A stretch of DNA of 64,000 nt, taken from NCBI RefSeq assembly GCF_016862375.1, contig NZ_BOMV01000083.1:1-64000 (forward strand), given 5' to 3'. This stretch comes from Paractinoplanes rishiriensis (lineage in GTDB: Bacteria; Actinomycetota; Actinomycetes; Mycobacteriales; Micromonosporaceae). The first letter of the stretch is position 1. Each line of letters begins with the position of its first letter. A program made the position numbers and the translations under genes. Below, in pieces: positions 44,347-53,042 of the stretch. The notes under the pieces are model-generated. The model had not been told where the DNA came from and made no database searches. It worked only from the letters and a program-made list of their open reading frames with translations.

Positions 44347-44643
44347 TCAGGAGATACGAGGCTGGTAGACGGGGATCGCCAACCGGCTCAGCATCTCGAC
44401 GGCTCGGAGCAGGGTCGCCGACGCTCCGGCGAGCACGACCGCCGCCGGCCATCCCTCGTAAGGAAGCCCGCTGACCAGGACCGAAACGATCACGATGACC
44501 GTGACGCGAACCCGGACGACACGGGCCGGGACGGTGAGCCGGCATGACCTCCCGGCTGAGCCGGGGGCGTCGTGCTCGATGTGGAGCCGAGCCGGGGTCG
44601 AACGAGATCTTCGGGGCACGGTGGGCACCTCTCTATGCGTCAT
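44347..44643 (-). CDS. Small membrane protein upstream of the XRE-NTPase gene
   Basis: 98 residues. A basic N-terminal 45 residues precedes a hydrophobic region (VRVTVIVIVSVLVSGL and GWPAAVVLAGASATLLRAVE), probably one or two transmembrane helices, and a short polar tail. No family is recognised. Support comes from the hydrophobic pattern, the 10-base gap to the next gene in strand and the A/T-rich promoter-like region behind it. It may be a membrane anchor or target for the XRE-NTPase protein. The start could also lie at an internal GTG. Confidence 0.55.
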   Translation of the reverse strand: MTHREVPTVPRRSRSTPARLHIEHDAPGSAGRSCRLTVPARVVRVRVTVIVIVSVLVSGLPYEGWPAAVVLAGASATLLRAVEMLSRLAIPVYQPRIS

Positions 44644-45078
44644 TTAGCCCGGACTACCGCCGGCCTCGCGAATCGGTTTACGACGTTGGCCCGTCCCGAT
44701 CCTCGGCGCCGAAGCGGTATGGTGCCTAATGTTGCCCGCGAGCACCGCGATGCACCAGACCACTCGACGAAGAGCGAATAACCGAAATAATCGCCGGGTC
44801 CACCCGCAAGATTTATTCGCTTGTTCGCCGATCTTCGTCCGGCGCCGCTTGGCGCAACCGGGTGCCGAATAAACGAATAAGTCCGCCCCGCGCAGGCTGA
44901 GCTGCACATTCTCCGTCCGGTGCCGTCGGCATCCTCCGGAGTTGTACGGCCCTGCTGCTGGACCCGGCAGTTCCTGCTCTACTCGTTATCAAGTGGCGGC
45001 GTCTGTTAGCCCGGACACGCACTTCACGCTGTGTGGAGGGGTCTCTCGTTGGCCCGAGGACCCCTCCGCATGGGCGTC
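44644..45078. repeat. A/T-rich intergenic region with four CGAATAA repeats
   Basis: 435 bases without a gene, noticeably richer in A/T than the rest. CGAATAA occurs at 44775-44781, 44866-44872 and 44874-44880 and inverted as TTATTCG at 44813-44819. TTTATTCG at 44812-44819 and CGAATAAA at 44866-44873 could pair as a stem of eight. It lies upstream of the small membrane protein and XRE-NTPase genes, so it is the likely promoter and operator region for that pair. A terminator hairpin for the GH3 gene is at its far end. Confidence 0.5.
45035..45067 (-). terminator. Strong hairpin terminator after the GH3 gene
   Basis: GGAGGGGTC (45035-45043) pairs perfectly with GACCCCTCC (45059-45067), and the inner CTCG (45045-45048) pairs with CGAG (45055-45058), giving a 13-pair stem with one bulged T and a 6-base loop. 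It begins 12 bases beyond the GH3 stop. There is no T-run, as is common for actinomycete terminators. Confidence 0.75.
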
Positions 45079-47114
45079 TCAACGCGACGACGGGTCGCGC
45101 ATGCTGTGCGGGGCCGCCACGAACCGTGGCGAGCCGGGGCGCGGGTGCCAGGTGCGGGTGCCGGGGTCGCGGAACAGGGTCGGGGTGAGGTCGAGGTCGA
45201 CGTCCACGGTCGTGGCGGCACCGGCGTCCAGTGCGACGCGGCGGAAACCGACCAGTTGCGGCACCTCGCCGACCGCGTAGACCTGCACCACCGTGGAGCC
45301 CGGCCGGCCGCCGGTGTTGGCGACGTCCACCGTGGCCACCGCGCCGTGCACCGACACCAGGGACATGTCGAACGTCGTGTAGCCGAGCCCGAAGCCGAAC
45401 GGGTACGCCGCCGGGTGGCCGTCGCGGTCGAGTTTGCGCTGGCCCCACCAGGCGTCGTACTCGATGCGATCGGCAGCAGCGTCGAAGAACGGCAGGTGGC
45501 CGGCGCTGGTGGGGATGGCGAACGGCAGCCGGCCGCCGGGCTCCTCGGCGCCGGTCAGCACGTCGGCCACCGCCCGGCCGCCCTCCATGCCGGGATACCA
45601 GGCCATCAGGATCGCCGGGACCTTCGTGCGCCACGCCTCCATCAGGATGGCGCTGCCGCCGATCAGCACCACGATCGTGCGCGGGTGGGCGGCCGCCACG
45701 GTCGCGATCAGTTCCTCATCGCGCGGCGACAGGGTGAGCCGGACCCGGTCGCCGCCCCGGCCGAACCGGGTCAGCACCCTCATCAGCCTGCCGACCAGCC
45801 AGCGGCCGGGGCGGGTGTTCAGCGGGAAGCCGAGGAAGCTGAGGTCCTCGTTCATGATCCGCTCGCCCTCGTCGTTGTGGCTCATGCCCACGACGACCAC
45901 CGCGGCGTCGGCCGGCTCGGCCGGGCCGACCAGGGAAACGCCGGGCAGGGCGGAGCGCAGGCCCGCCCGGATCGTGCAGGTGGCGGGCGGATACACCCGG
46001 GAGGAGCCGTGGTCGCCCAGGTTCGGCGCGTCGGCCAGCGCCCCGGCCAGCGCCAGCCGGGTGACAGTGGCCGGCAGCGGTAGGGCGGCCTGCTCGTTGC
46101 GCAGCAGGACCATCCCCTGCACGGCCGCTCGCCGGGCCAGTTCCCGATGCCCCGCGCAGGCGACGACCGCCCGAGCCGGCTCGACCGGGTCGCGGCTCAC
46201 CGCGTACCGCAAAATGGTGGTGAGAATGCGCCGCGCCGAGCGCAAGATGATCGCCCGGTTTCCTCGATGGCGCCGGGCAGAGCCCGCGCCCGATGCATCC
46301 GCAGCGGCATCTCGATGTCGAGACCCGCCTCGAGGCTGACGATCGGGTCGTGCGTGCCCCACACCCAGTCGCTGGTGACGAAGCCCTGGAAACCCCACTC
46401 ATCGCGCAGGATGTCGGTGAGCAGCACCCGGTTCTCGTCGGCGTGGAAGCCGTTGACCTTGTTGTAGGACGTCATCACCGAGTCGGCCCCGGCGTCCACG
46501 ACCGTCTTGAAGTGCGGCAGCCACACCTCGTGCAGAGCGTGCGGCGAGGCCAGCACGTCGATGGTGAAGCGGGCGTTCTCCATCGAGTTGAGCGCGAAAT
46601 GCTTCACGCAGGCCATCACGTGGTGCCGCAGCCCGCGGGTGAGCGCCGCGCCCATCCGGCCGGTGAGCACCGGGTCCTCGCCGTAACACTCCTGCGCCCG
46701 GCCCCAGGCGGGGTGCCGCAGCAGGTTGACGCAGACCGCGCCGGAATAGTTGGCGCCCTGCGCGCGGGCCTCCCGGCCGATCGCCAGGCCCACCTCGAAC
46801 TCCAGCGACGGGTCCCAGCCGGCCGCCCGCGCCATGGTGACCGGGAACGACGTGGACCGGCCCATGACCACGCCGCGCGGCCCGTCGCTGAACCGGATGC
46901 CGGGGATGCCGAGCCGGGGCACCGCTCCCCCGGAGATCGGACCGGCCCGCATCATGGCCGGCAGCCGGGCCACCCGCCAGACCGGGACGTCGCCGTCCAG
47001 CAGCCCCAGCAGTTCCGCGTCGGTGAGCTCGCCGATCAGCCGCTCGGCGGCGTCCGCGGCGGTGAGCGAGCCGGCGCGCAGGCCGCGCACGCCGTCGGCG
47101 AAGGTGAACGTCAT
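45079..47114 (-). CDS. GH3 beta-glycosidase, frameshifted
   Basis: Two frames, 47114 to about 46262 and about 46262 to 45079, give one GH3 protein. The first has the TIM barrel with GIRFSDGPRGVVMGR, ACVKHFALNSMENARFTIDV, VMTSYNKVNGFHA and the nucleophile Asp in GFVTSDWVWGTHDP. The second has ARRAAVQGMVLLRNEQAALP, IVVLIGGSAILMEAW, the AWYPGMEGG motif, YPFGFGLGYTTF and an Fn3-like end. The break falls in the linker helix (LPGAIEETG, then AIILRSARRILTTILRYA), where homologs as I recall are slightly longer, so a small deletion is likely. No signal peptide: a cytoplasmic beta-glucosidase, xylosidase or arabinosidase. Start overlaps the SDR stop (TGATG). It may be inactive. Confidence 0.8.
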
Positions 47115-47785
47115 CAGAACGTGGCCCGGCCGCCGCTGATGTCGTACACCGCGCCGGTGGAGAAGCTGACCCGGTCGGACGCCAGCCAGGCGATCAGTTC
47201 GGCCACCTCCTCGGCCCGGCCCGGCCGCTTCATCGGGATGAGGCCGGTGATGTGGGCGAGCGCCTCCGGCTCGGTGTCCGCGTTCATCGGCGTGGCGATC
47301 ACCGCGGGCGCGATCGCGTTGACCAGCACGCCGGTGGTGGCCAGTTCCTTGCCGAGCGACTTGGTGAGCCCGATGACGGCCGCCTTGGAGGCCGAGTACG
47401 GCGACATGTTCGGGTTGCCGTCCTTGCCGGCGATGCTGGCCAGGTTGACGATCCGGCCCCAGCCCCGCTCGATCATCGGAGGCAGGAACGCCTGGCAGGT
47501 GTGGAAGGTGCCGTGCACGTTGACCGCGAAGGTGCGTTCCCAGCCGGCGAACGGGATCTCCCAGAGCGGCGCGTTCGGCCCGACCACGCCGGCGGAGTTG
47601 ACCAGGATGTCCACCCGGCCGGCTTCGTCAGCGGCCCGGCGCACCGCCTGCGGGTCGGTGACGTCGGCGACCAGATCCGCGCCATGAGCAACGTCCAGGG
47701 TGAGCACCTCGACGCCGTCGGCCCGCAGCCGGGTCGCCGCGGCCGCGCCGATGCCGCTCATCCCGCCGGTAACCACGGCCCGCAT
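47114..47785 (-). CDS. Short-chain dehydrogenase/reductase (sugar dehydrogenase-like)
   Basis: 223 residues. The cofactor motif is VVTGGMSGIGAAAATRLRAD; the catalytic Ser-Tyr-Lys are in VNLASIAGKDG and SPYSASKAAVIGL; NSAGVVG completes the fold. The Asp after the second strand (LTLDVA) suggests NAD. In this operon, between a glycosidase and an IlvD-type dehydratase, it could oxidise the sugar to the lactone or the 2-keto-3-deoxy acid at C4. TGATG overlaps on both sides link it to the dehydratase and GH3 genes. The exact step cannot be told from the sequence. Confidence 0.88.
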   Translation of the reverse strand: MRAVVTGGMSGIGAAAATRLRADGVEVLTLDVAHGADLVADVTDPQAVRRAADEAGRVDILVNSAGVVGPNAPLWEIPFAGWERTFAVNVHGTFHTCQAFLPPMIERGWGRIVNLASIAGKDGNPNMSPYSASKAAVIGLTKSLGKELATTGVLVNAIAPAVIATPMNADTEPEALAHITGLIPMKRPGRAEEVAELIAWLASDRVSFSTGAVYDISGGRATF

Positions 47786-49512
47786 CAGTGCGACTCCCGG
47801 GCGACCCGGTCGCCGCTCGAGCCGATCAGGAAGTCGCAGTCGGCGCCGGTGTTGGCCTGCAGCACGGTGTCCACGTACAGCTTCTCCCAGCCGCGGCGCG
47901 GTGCCGCATAGGCCGCGGCGGCGGCCGGCGAGGGTTCGCGGGCGGCCAGGTCGGCGTCCGGTATGTCGACCGCCAGCAGCCGGCGCTCGACGTCCAGCAC
48001 GATCATGTCACCCGTGCGGACCTTCGCGAGCGGTCCGCCGGCGGCGGCCTCGGGGGCCACGTGCAACACCACGGTCCCGTACGCGGTGCCGCTCATCCGC
48101 CCGTCGCAGATCCGCACCATGTCTCTTACGCCGAGAGCCAGCAGCTTCGCCGGCAGCGGCAGGTTGGACACCTCGGGCATGCCGGGGTAGCCCCGGGGGC
48201 CGCAGCCGCGCAGGATCAGCACCGAGTCGGCGGTCACGGGCAGGTCCGGGTCGTCGAGCCTGGCGTGCAGGTCCTCCACCGAGTCGAAGACGACCGCCGG
48301 CCCGCGGTGCGACAGCAGTTCCGGCGTGGCGGCGGCCGGTTTGATCACGGCGCCGTCCGGGGCCAGGTTGCCGTACAGCACCGCGATACCGGCCTCGGCC
48401 CGCAGCGGCGCGTCGCGGGGCCGGATCACCTCACGGTCATAGATCAAAACCTGGTCCAGGTACGCGACCAGCGGCCGGCCGGTGACCGTCAGCGCGGCCG
48501 GGTCGAGCAGGTCCCGGACCTCGGCCAGCACCGCGTGCAGCCCGCCGGCCCGGTACAGGTCGTCCATCAGGAAGCGCCCGGCCGGCTGCAGATCGACCAG
48601 CAGCGGCACGCCGGACCCGGCACGGTCGAAGTCGTCCTGGGTCAGGTCGACGCCGAGCCGCCCCGCGATGGCCAGCAGGTGCACCACCGCGTTCGTCGAC
48701 CCGCCCAGCGCGGCCAGCGCCACGATCGCGTTCAGGAACGAGGCCCGGGTCATCACCGCGCCCGGCCGCAGCCCCGAGTCGGCCAGTTCGACCGCGAGTA
48801 TGCCGGTGGCGTGCGCGGCCTCCAGCAGCCGGCTGTCCGGTGCCGGGGTGCCCGCGATGCCGGGCAGCGTCATGCCGAGCACCTCGGCCAGCAGCCCCAT
48901 GGTCGAGGCGGTGCCCATCGTGTTGCAGTGCCCGCGGCTGCGGATCATCGAGGACTCGGAGCGCTGGAACTCGGCCTCGGCCAGCGTGCCGGCCCGCACC
49001 TCCTCGCTCAGCTTCCACACGTCGGTGCCGCAGCCCAGCGGCACCCCGCGGAAGGTGCCGGTGAGCATCGGCCCGCCGGGCACCACCACGGCCGGCAGGT
49101 CGACCGAGGCGGCCGCCATGAGCAGCGCCGGGATGGTCTTGTCGCAGCCGCCGAGCAGCACCACGGCGTCGATCGGGTTGGCCCGCAGCATCTCCTCGAT
49201 GGCCATCGCGGCCATGTTGCGCCACAGCATCGCGGTGGGCCGCACCTGCGTCTCGCCGATCGACACCACCGGCAGGTGCAGCGCCACGCCACCGGCCGCG
49301 TGCACGCCGTCGGCCACGCTGCGGGCCACCTCGGTCAGGTGGCTGTTGCACGGGGTCAGGTCGGACGCGGTGTTGGCCAGCGCGATGTGCGGGCGGGTGC
49401 CGCCGAACGCGTCCGCGGGCAGGCCGCGGCGCATCCAGGCGCGGTGGATGTAGCTGTTGCGGTCGTCGCCGCCGTACCACTGCTGACTACGCCTCGGCTC
49501 CATACCGCTCAT
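47785..49512 (-). CDS. IlvD/EDD-family sugar-acid dehydratase
   Basis: 575 residues, full length. The Fe-S ligands are Cys in LTPCNSH, GGCDKTIPALLMA and RGHCNTMGTASTMG, and the C-terminal domain holds ILRGCGPRGYPGMPEVSNLP and ICDGRMSGTAYGTVVLHV. This resembles the pentonate branch (D-xylonate, L-arabonate) more than dihydroxyacid dehydratase. It removes water from an aldonic acid to give a 2-keto-3-deoxy acid. It is the first gene of the minus-strand operon, and the 40 bases between it and the divergent IclR gene must hold both promoters. Start could be 49512 or 49503. Confidence 0.92.
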   Translation of the reverse strand: MSGMEPRRSQQWYGGDDRNSYIHRAWMRRGLPADAFGGTRPHIALANTASDLTPCNSHLTEVARSVADGVHAAGGVALHLPVVSIGETQVRPTAMLWRNMAAMAIEEMLRANPIDAVVLLGGCDKTIPALLMAAASVDLPAVVVPGGPMLTGTFRGVPLGCGTDVWKLSEEVRAGTLAEAEFQRSESSMIRSRGHCNTMGTASTMGLLAEVLGMTLPGIAGTPAPDSRLLEAAHATGILAVELADSGLRPGAVMTRASFLNAIVALAALGGSTNAVVHLLAIAGRLGVDLTQDDFDRAGSGVPLLVDLQPAGRFLMDDLYRAGGLHAVLAEVRDLLDPAALTVTGRPLVAYLDQVLIYDREVIRPRDAPLRAEAGIAVLYGNLAPDGAVIKPAAATPELLSHRGPAVVFDSVEDLHARLDDPDLPVTADSVLILRGCGPRGYPGMPEVSNLPLPAKLLALGVRDMVRICDGRMSGTAYGTVVLHVAPEAAAGGPLAKVRTGDMIVLDVERRLLAVDIPDADLAAREPSPAAAAAYAAPRRGWEKLYVDTVLQANTGADCDFLIGSSGDRVARESH

Positions 49513-49552
49513 AGTTTCATCATGGCGGAACTCTGGTCTACGATCCGGAATC

Positions 49553-50314
49553 ATGGAGCTGGAGAGCGAACGGCTGGTCGGCGCCGACCGGGTGCTGGCC
49601 GTGCTCGCCGCACTCGCCGGCCGTCCCGAGGGCGTCGGGCTGGAGGAGATGGCCCGCGCCATGGCCAGTCCCAAACCGACCGTGCACCGGGCGCTCGCGG
49701 CGCTGCGCCGGGCCGGGTTCGCGAGCCAGGACGGCTACGGGCGCTACGTGCTCGGCGACGAGTTCCTCCGGCTCGCCTTCGCCCACCATGAGGCACGGCC
49801 GGATCACGTACGCGTCCTGCCGATCCTGCGGCGGCTGTGCGAGCGCTACGGCGAGACCGTGCACTACGCCACCCTCGACGGCCGCTCGGTCGTCTACCGC
49901 TCGAAACTCGATCCGGCCTCCGGCGCCGTCCGGCTCTCCTCGGTGGTCGGCGGCCGCAACCCCGCGCACACCACGGCGGTCGGCAAGCTGCTGCTGTCCG
50001 GGTTGCTGCACACCGAGGACGAGGTACGCGCCTGGATCGGCGACGTGCCGCTGAGCGCACCCACCGAACGCTCCATCCGCACCGCCGCCGGCCTGCACAC
50101 TGAGCTGGTGCGGGTCCGCGAGTGCGGCTTCGGCACCGACGACCAGGAGAGCGAGGCCGGCGTGAACTGTCTGGCCGTACCGGCGTACCTGACCTCACCG
50201 AGCGCGCCCAGCGGGGCGATCAGCATCAGCGGGCTGGCCTACCGCACGCCGCTGGCCGCGCTGGTCGCCGACGCGCCCGCCATCCGGGCCATCGTGACGG
50301 AGCCGGGCCGGTGA
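49553..50314 (+). CDS. IclR-family transcriptional regulator of the sugar-acid locus
   Basis: 253 residues. The N-terminal winged helix is VGLEEMARAMASPKPTVHRA with ALRRAGFASQ. The ligand domain holds RYVLGDEFLRLAFAHHEARP, GRNPAHTTAVGKLLLSGL and DDQESEAGVNCLAVP. It lies between two divergent catabolic operons, 40 bases from the dehydratase start, and its stop overlaps the lactonase start (GTGA), so it very likely senses a pathway sugar acid and controls both transcripts. Direction of control is unknown. Confidence 0.92.
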   Translation: MELESERLVGADRVLAVLAALAGRPEGVGLEEMARAMASPKPTVHRALAALRRAGFASQDGYGRYVLGDEFLRLAFAHHEARPDHVRVLPILRRLCERYGETVHYATLDGRSVVYRSKLDPASGAVRLSSVVGGRNPAHTTAVGKLLLSGLLHTEDEVRAWIGDVPLSAPTERSIRTAAGLHTELVRVRECGFGTDDQESEAGVNCLAVPAYLTSPSAPSGAISISGLAYRTPLAALVADAPAIRAIVTEPGR

Positions 50315-51174
50315 CCCGGGAGTACACCGCCACCGCGGTCAGCCCGGAGGCGTACGAGCTCGGCGAGGGCCCCGTCTGGGACCCGGAGAACGAGCGGGTG
50401 TACTGGGTCGACATCCCGGCCGGCACCGTCTACGCCGGAAGGCTCGACCCGTTCACCGTCACCGACATCTGGGAGTTCGGCTCGACCGTCGGCGCGGTGG
50501 CCGTGGCCGCGGGCGGCGACCTGCTGGTCGCCGAGCGGGAGACCCTGACGCACGTCGACCCGGCCGGCCGGCGCACCGAACTGGCCCGGGTGCTACCGGC
50601 CGGCGGCGGCAGCCGGCTCAACGACGGCGCCGTCGACCCGGCCGGCCGGTTCCTGATCGGCAGCATGGCCCTGGACGGCCGCCGCGGCCAGGACCGCCTG
50701 GTCCGGCTCGACCGCGACGGCCTCACCACGCTGGACACCGACCTGACGCTGTCCAACGGCCTGGCCTGGACGCCGGACGGCAGCCGGATGTACAGCGTCG
50801 ACTCGGTGCCCGGCGAGATCCGGGTCCGCGACTACCCGGACGGCGAACGCCACGACCTGTTCCCGGTGCGCGACGGCCTGCCGGACGGCCTCTGTGCGGA
50901 CGCCGACGGCAACCTGTGGCTGGCCGTCTGGGGCCGCGGCCGGATCGAGTGCCGGTCCCCGGCCGGCGAGCTGCTGGCCACCGTCGCGGTCGCCGCGCCG
51001 CACATCACCAGCTGCGCGTTCGCCGGCCCCGGCCGCGACGTGCTGGTCATCACCACCGCCACGGCCGACCTCAGCGCCGACGATCTGGCCGCCCACCCCG
51101 ACTCGGGCCGCATCTTCACCGCCCAGGTCGAAGCGACCGGCGCGCCCACCCCGTACTGGAATCCCGTCCTCTAG
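50311..51174 (+). CDS. SMP-30/gluconolactonase-family lactonase
   Basis: 287 residues, a six-bladed propeller. The metal ligands are Glu in LGEGPVWDPENERVYWVDI, Asn in SRLNDGAVDPAGRFLIGSM, and the Asn and Asp in LSNGLAWTPDGSRMYSVDS and PDGLCADADGNLWLAVWG. Such enzymes open sugar lactones with Ca or Zn. In context it would hydrolyse the lactone produced by one of the dehydrogenases to feed the IlvD-type dehydratase. GTG start overlaps the IclR stop. Confidence 0.92.
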   Translation: MTREYTATAVSPEAYELGEGPVWDPENERVYWVDIPAGTVYAGRLDPFTVTDIWEFGSTVGAVAVAAGGDLLVAERETLTHVDPAGRRTELARVLPAGGGSRLNDGAVDPAGRFLIGSMALDGRRGQDRLVRLDRDGLTTLDTDLTLSNGLAWTPDGSRMYSVDSVPGEIRVRDYPDGERHDLFPVRDGLPDGLCADADGNLWLAVWGRGRIECRSPAGELLATVAVAAPHITSCAFAGPGRDVLVITTATADLSADDLAAHPDSGRIFTAQVEATGAPTPYWNPVL

Positions 51175-51189
51175 CCCCTCGGAGCTCTC

Positions 51190-52050
51190 GTGTTGCTCAT
51201 GCGCATCGGCGCCCCCGGCGCCGAAAAGCCCGTCGTCCGCGTCGACGACACCCGCTACGTCGACGTGTCCGACCTGGTCACCGACTTCGACGAGCGGTTC
51301 TTCGCGGCCGGCGGCCCGGCCGCGCTGGCCGCCCCGGTGGCCCAGCGGGTCGCGGCCGGCGAGACCCGGCCGTTCGGCACCGAGCGGATCGGCGCACCGA
51401 TCGCCCGGCCGCACCAGATCCTGTGCATCGGCCTCAACTACCGCGACCACGCCGCCGAGACCGGCGCCGCGGTGCCGGACGAGCCGATCCTGTTCACCAA
51501 GTCGCCGAACACCCTGGTCGGCCCGTTCGACGACATCCGGATCCCGCGCAACTCCACCAAGACCGACTGGGAGGTGGAGCTTGGCATCGTGATCGGCACC
51601 CGCACCTCCTATCTGGACTCGCCCGCCGACGCGGCCGCCGCGATCGCCGGGTACGTGCTGGTCAACGACGTCAGCGAGCGCGAGTTCCAGATCGAGCGCG
51701 GCGGCCAGTGGAGCAAGGGCAAGTCGGCCGAGACGTTCAACCCGGCCGGGCCCTGGCTGGCCACCCCCGACGAGATCGCCGACGTGCTCGACCTGACCAT
51801 GACGCTCGACGTCAACGGGGTGCGGCGGCAGACCGGCAACACCAAGACGATGATCTTCGACCCGTACTTCGTCGTGCACTACCTGAGCCAGTTCCTGGTG
51901 CTGGAGCCGGGCGACCTGATCAACACGGGCACCCCGCCGGGCGTCGGCATGGGCCACAATCCGCAGATCTGGCTGCAGCCCGGCGACGTCGTCGAGCTCA
52001 GCATCGACCGGCTCGGCACGGCCCGGCAGAACGTCGCCGGCCCACGCTGA
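51190..52050 (+). CDS. Fumarylacetoacetate-hydrolase-family diketo-acid hydrolase
   Basis: 286 residues. The N-terminal small domain is followed by the FAH core: QILCIGLNYRDHAAETGAAV, DEPILFTKSPNTLVGPFDDI, WEVELGIVIG with the metal-binding Glu pair, and INTGTPPGVGMGH. In sugar-acid clusters with IlvD/EDD dehydratase and SDR enzymes, this family splits 2,4-diketo-3-deoxy acids into pyruvate and glycolate (from pentoses) or lactate (from deoxyhexoses). That role is inferred from context; acylpyruvase is an alternative. GTG start; stop shared with the next gene (TGATG). Confidence 0.9.
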   Translation: MLLMRIGAPGAEKPVVRVDDTRYVDVSDLVTDFDERFFAAGGPAALAAPVAQRVAAGETRPFGTERIGAPIARPHQILCIGLNYRDHAAETGAAVPDEPILFTKSPNTLVGPFDDIRIPRNSTKTDWEVELGIVIGTRTSYLDSPADAAAAIAGYVLVNDVSEREFQIERGGQWSKGKSAETFNPAGPWLATPDEIADVLDLTMTLDVNGVRRQTGNTKTMIFDPYFVVHYLSQFLVLEPGDLINTGTPPGVGMGHNPQIWLQPGDVVELSIDRLGTARQNVAGPR

Positions 52051-53042
52051 TGCGCGCCCTGGTGCTCACCGGGCCCGGCGCGGCCGAGGTGCAGGAGGTG
52101 GACCCGCCGGTTGCGGCCGGCGGGCAGGTCGTGGTGGACGTCGAGCGGGCCGGCTTGTGCGGCACCGATTTCGAGCTGTTCAGCGGCCACATGAGCTACC
52201 TGCACACCGGCGCGTCGTCGTACCCGCTGCGCCCCGGGCACGAGTGGTGCGGCGCGGTCCGCGAGATCGGTCCGGGCGTCGACCCGGCCTGGCTCGGCCG
52301 CCGCGTCACCGGCGACACCATGATCGGTTGCGGTCACTGCCACCGCTGCCGGCAGGGCCGGCACCACGTCTGCGAACAGCGGCACGAGCTGGGCATCCGG
52401 GACGGCCTGCCGGGAGCGCTCGCCGAGCGGGTCGCGTTCCCGGCCGATCACCTGTACGCACTGCCCGACAGGGTGGACGCCACCCGCGGCGCAATGGTCG
52501 AACCCGGCGGGAACGCGCTGCGCTGCGTCGAGGCCGCCGGCCTGGCCGCCGGCGAGCGCCTGCTGGTCCTCGGCACCGGCACGATCGGGCTGCTCACCGC
52601 CATGTTCGCCCGGGCCCGCGGCGCCGAGGTGCACCTGCTCGGCGAGGACGAGGAGCACCTGTCACTGCCGTGCTCGCTGGGTTTCCCGAACGCCTGGACC
52701 CGCGCGACGCTGCCCGGCCTGCCCTGGGACGGGGTCGTCGACGCGTCCGCCGCGGCCGGACTGCCCGCGCTCGCCGCCGAGCTGGTCGAACCGGGCCGCC
52801 GGGTGGTGTACATCGGGCTGTCCGGCACGCCGAGCACGGTCGACACCCGCGACCTGGTGCTCAAGGACGTCACCGCGGTCGGCATCCTGGGCGCCTCGGC
52901 GGGACTGGCCGGGGCCGTCGCCGCCTACGCGGACGGCTCGGTCGACCCGGCCCCACTGGTCGCCGCCACGGTCGGCCTGGCCGAGGCGCCGGCCGCCCTC
53001 GCCGGTGGCGGCCCCAAGGTGCACGTCGATCCCCGGCGGTGA
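52050..53042 (+). CDS. Zinc-dependent medium-chain alcohol/sugar dehydrogenase
   Basis: 330 residues. The catalytic zinc ligands are Cys in AGLCGTDFELF, His-Glu in RPGHEWCG, and Glu in AMVEPGGNALR. The structural zinc loop is CGHCHRCRQGRHHVC. The nucleotide fold is LLVLGTGTIGLLTAMFARAR. Similar to sorbitol, threonine or galactitol dehydrogenases. In this operon it could oxidise the free sugar at C1 or a polyol. It is linked to both neighbours by stop/start overlaps. Confidence 0.88.
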   Translation: MRALVLTGPGAAEVQEVDPPVAAGGQVVVDVERAGLCGTDFELFSGHMSYLHTGASSYPLRPGHEWCGAVREIGPGVDPAWLGRRVTGDTMIGCGHCHRCRQGRHHVCEQRHELGIRDGLPGALAERVAFPADHLYALPDRVDATRGAMVEPGGNALRCVEAAGLAAGERLLVLGTGTIGLLTAMFARARGAEVHLLGEDEEHLSLPCSLGFPNAWTRATLPGLPWDGVVDASAAAGLPALAAELVEPGRRVVYIGLSGTPSTVDTRDLVLKDVTAVGILGASAGLAGAVAAYADGSVDPAPLVAATVGLAEAPAALAGGGPKVHVDPRR

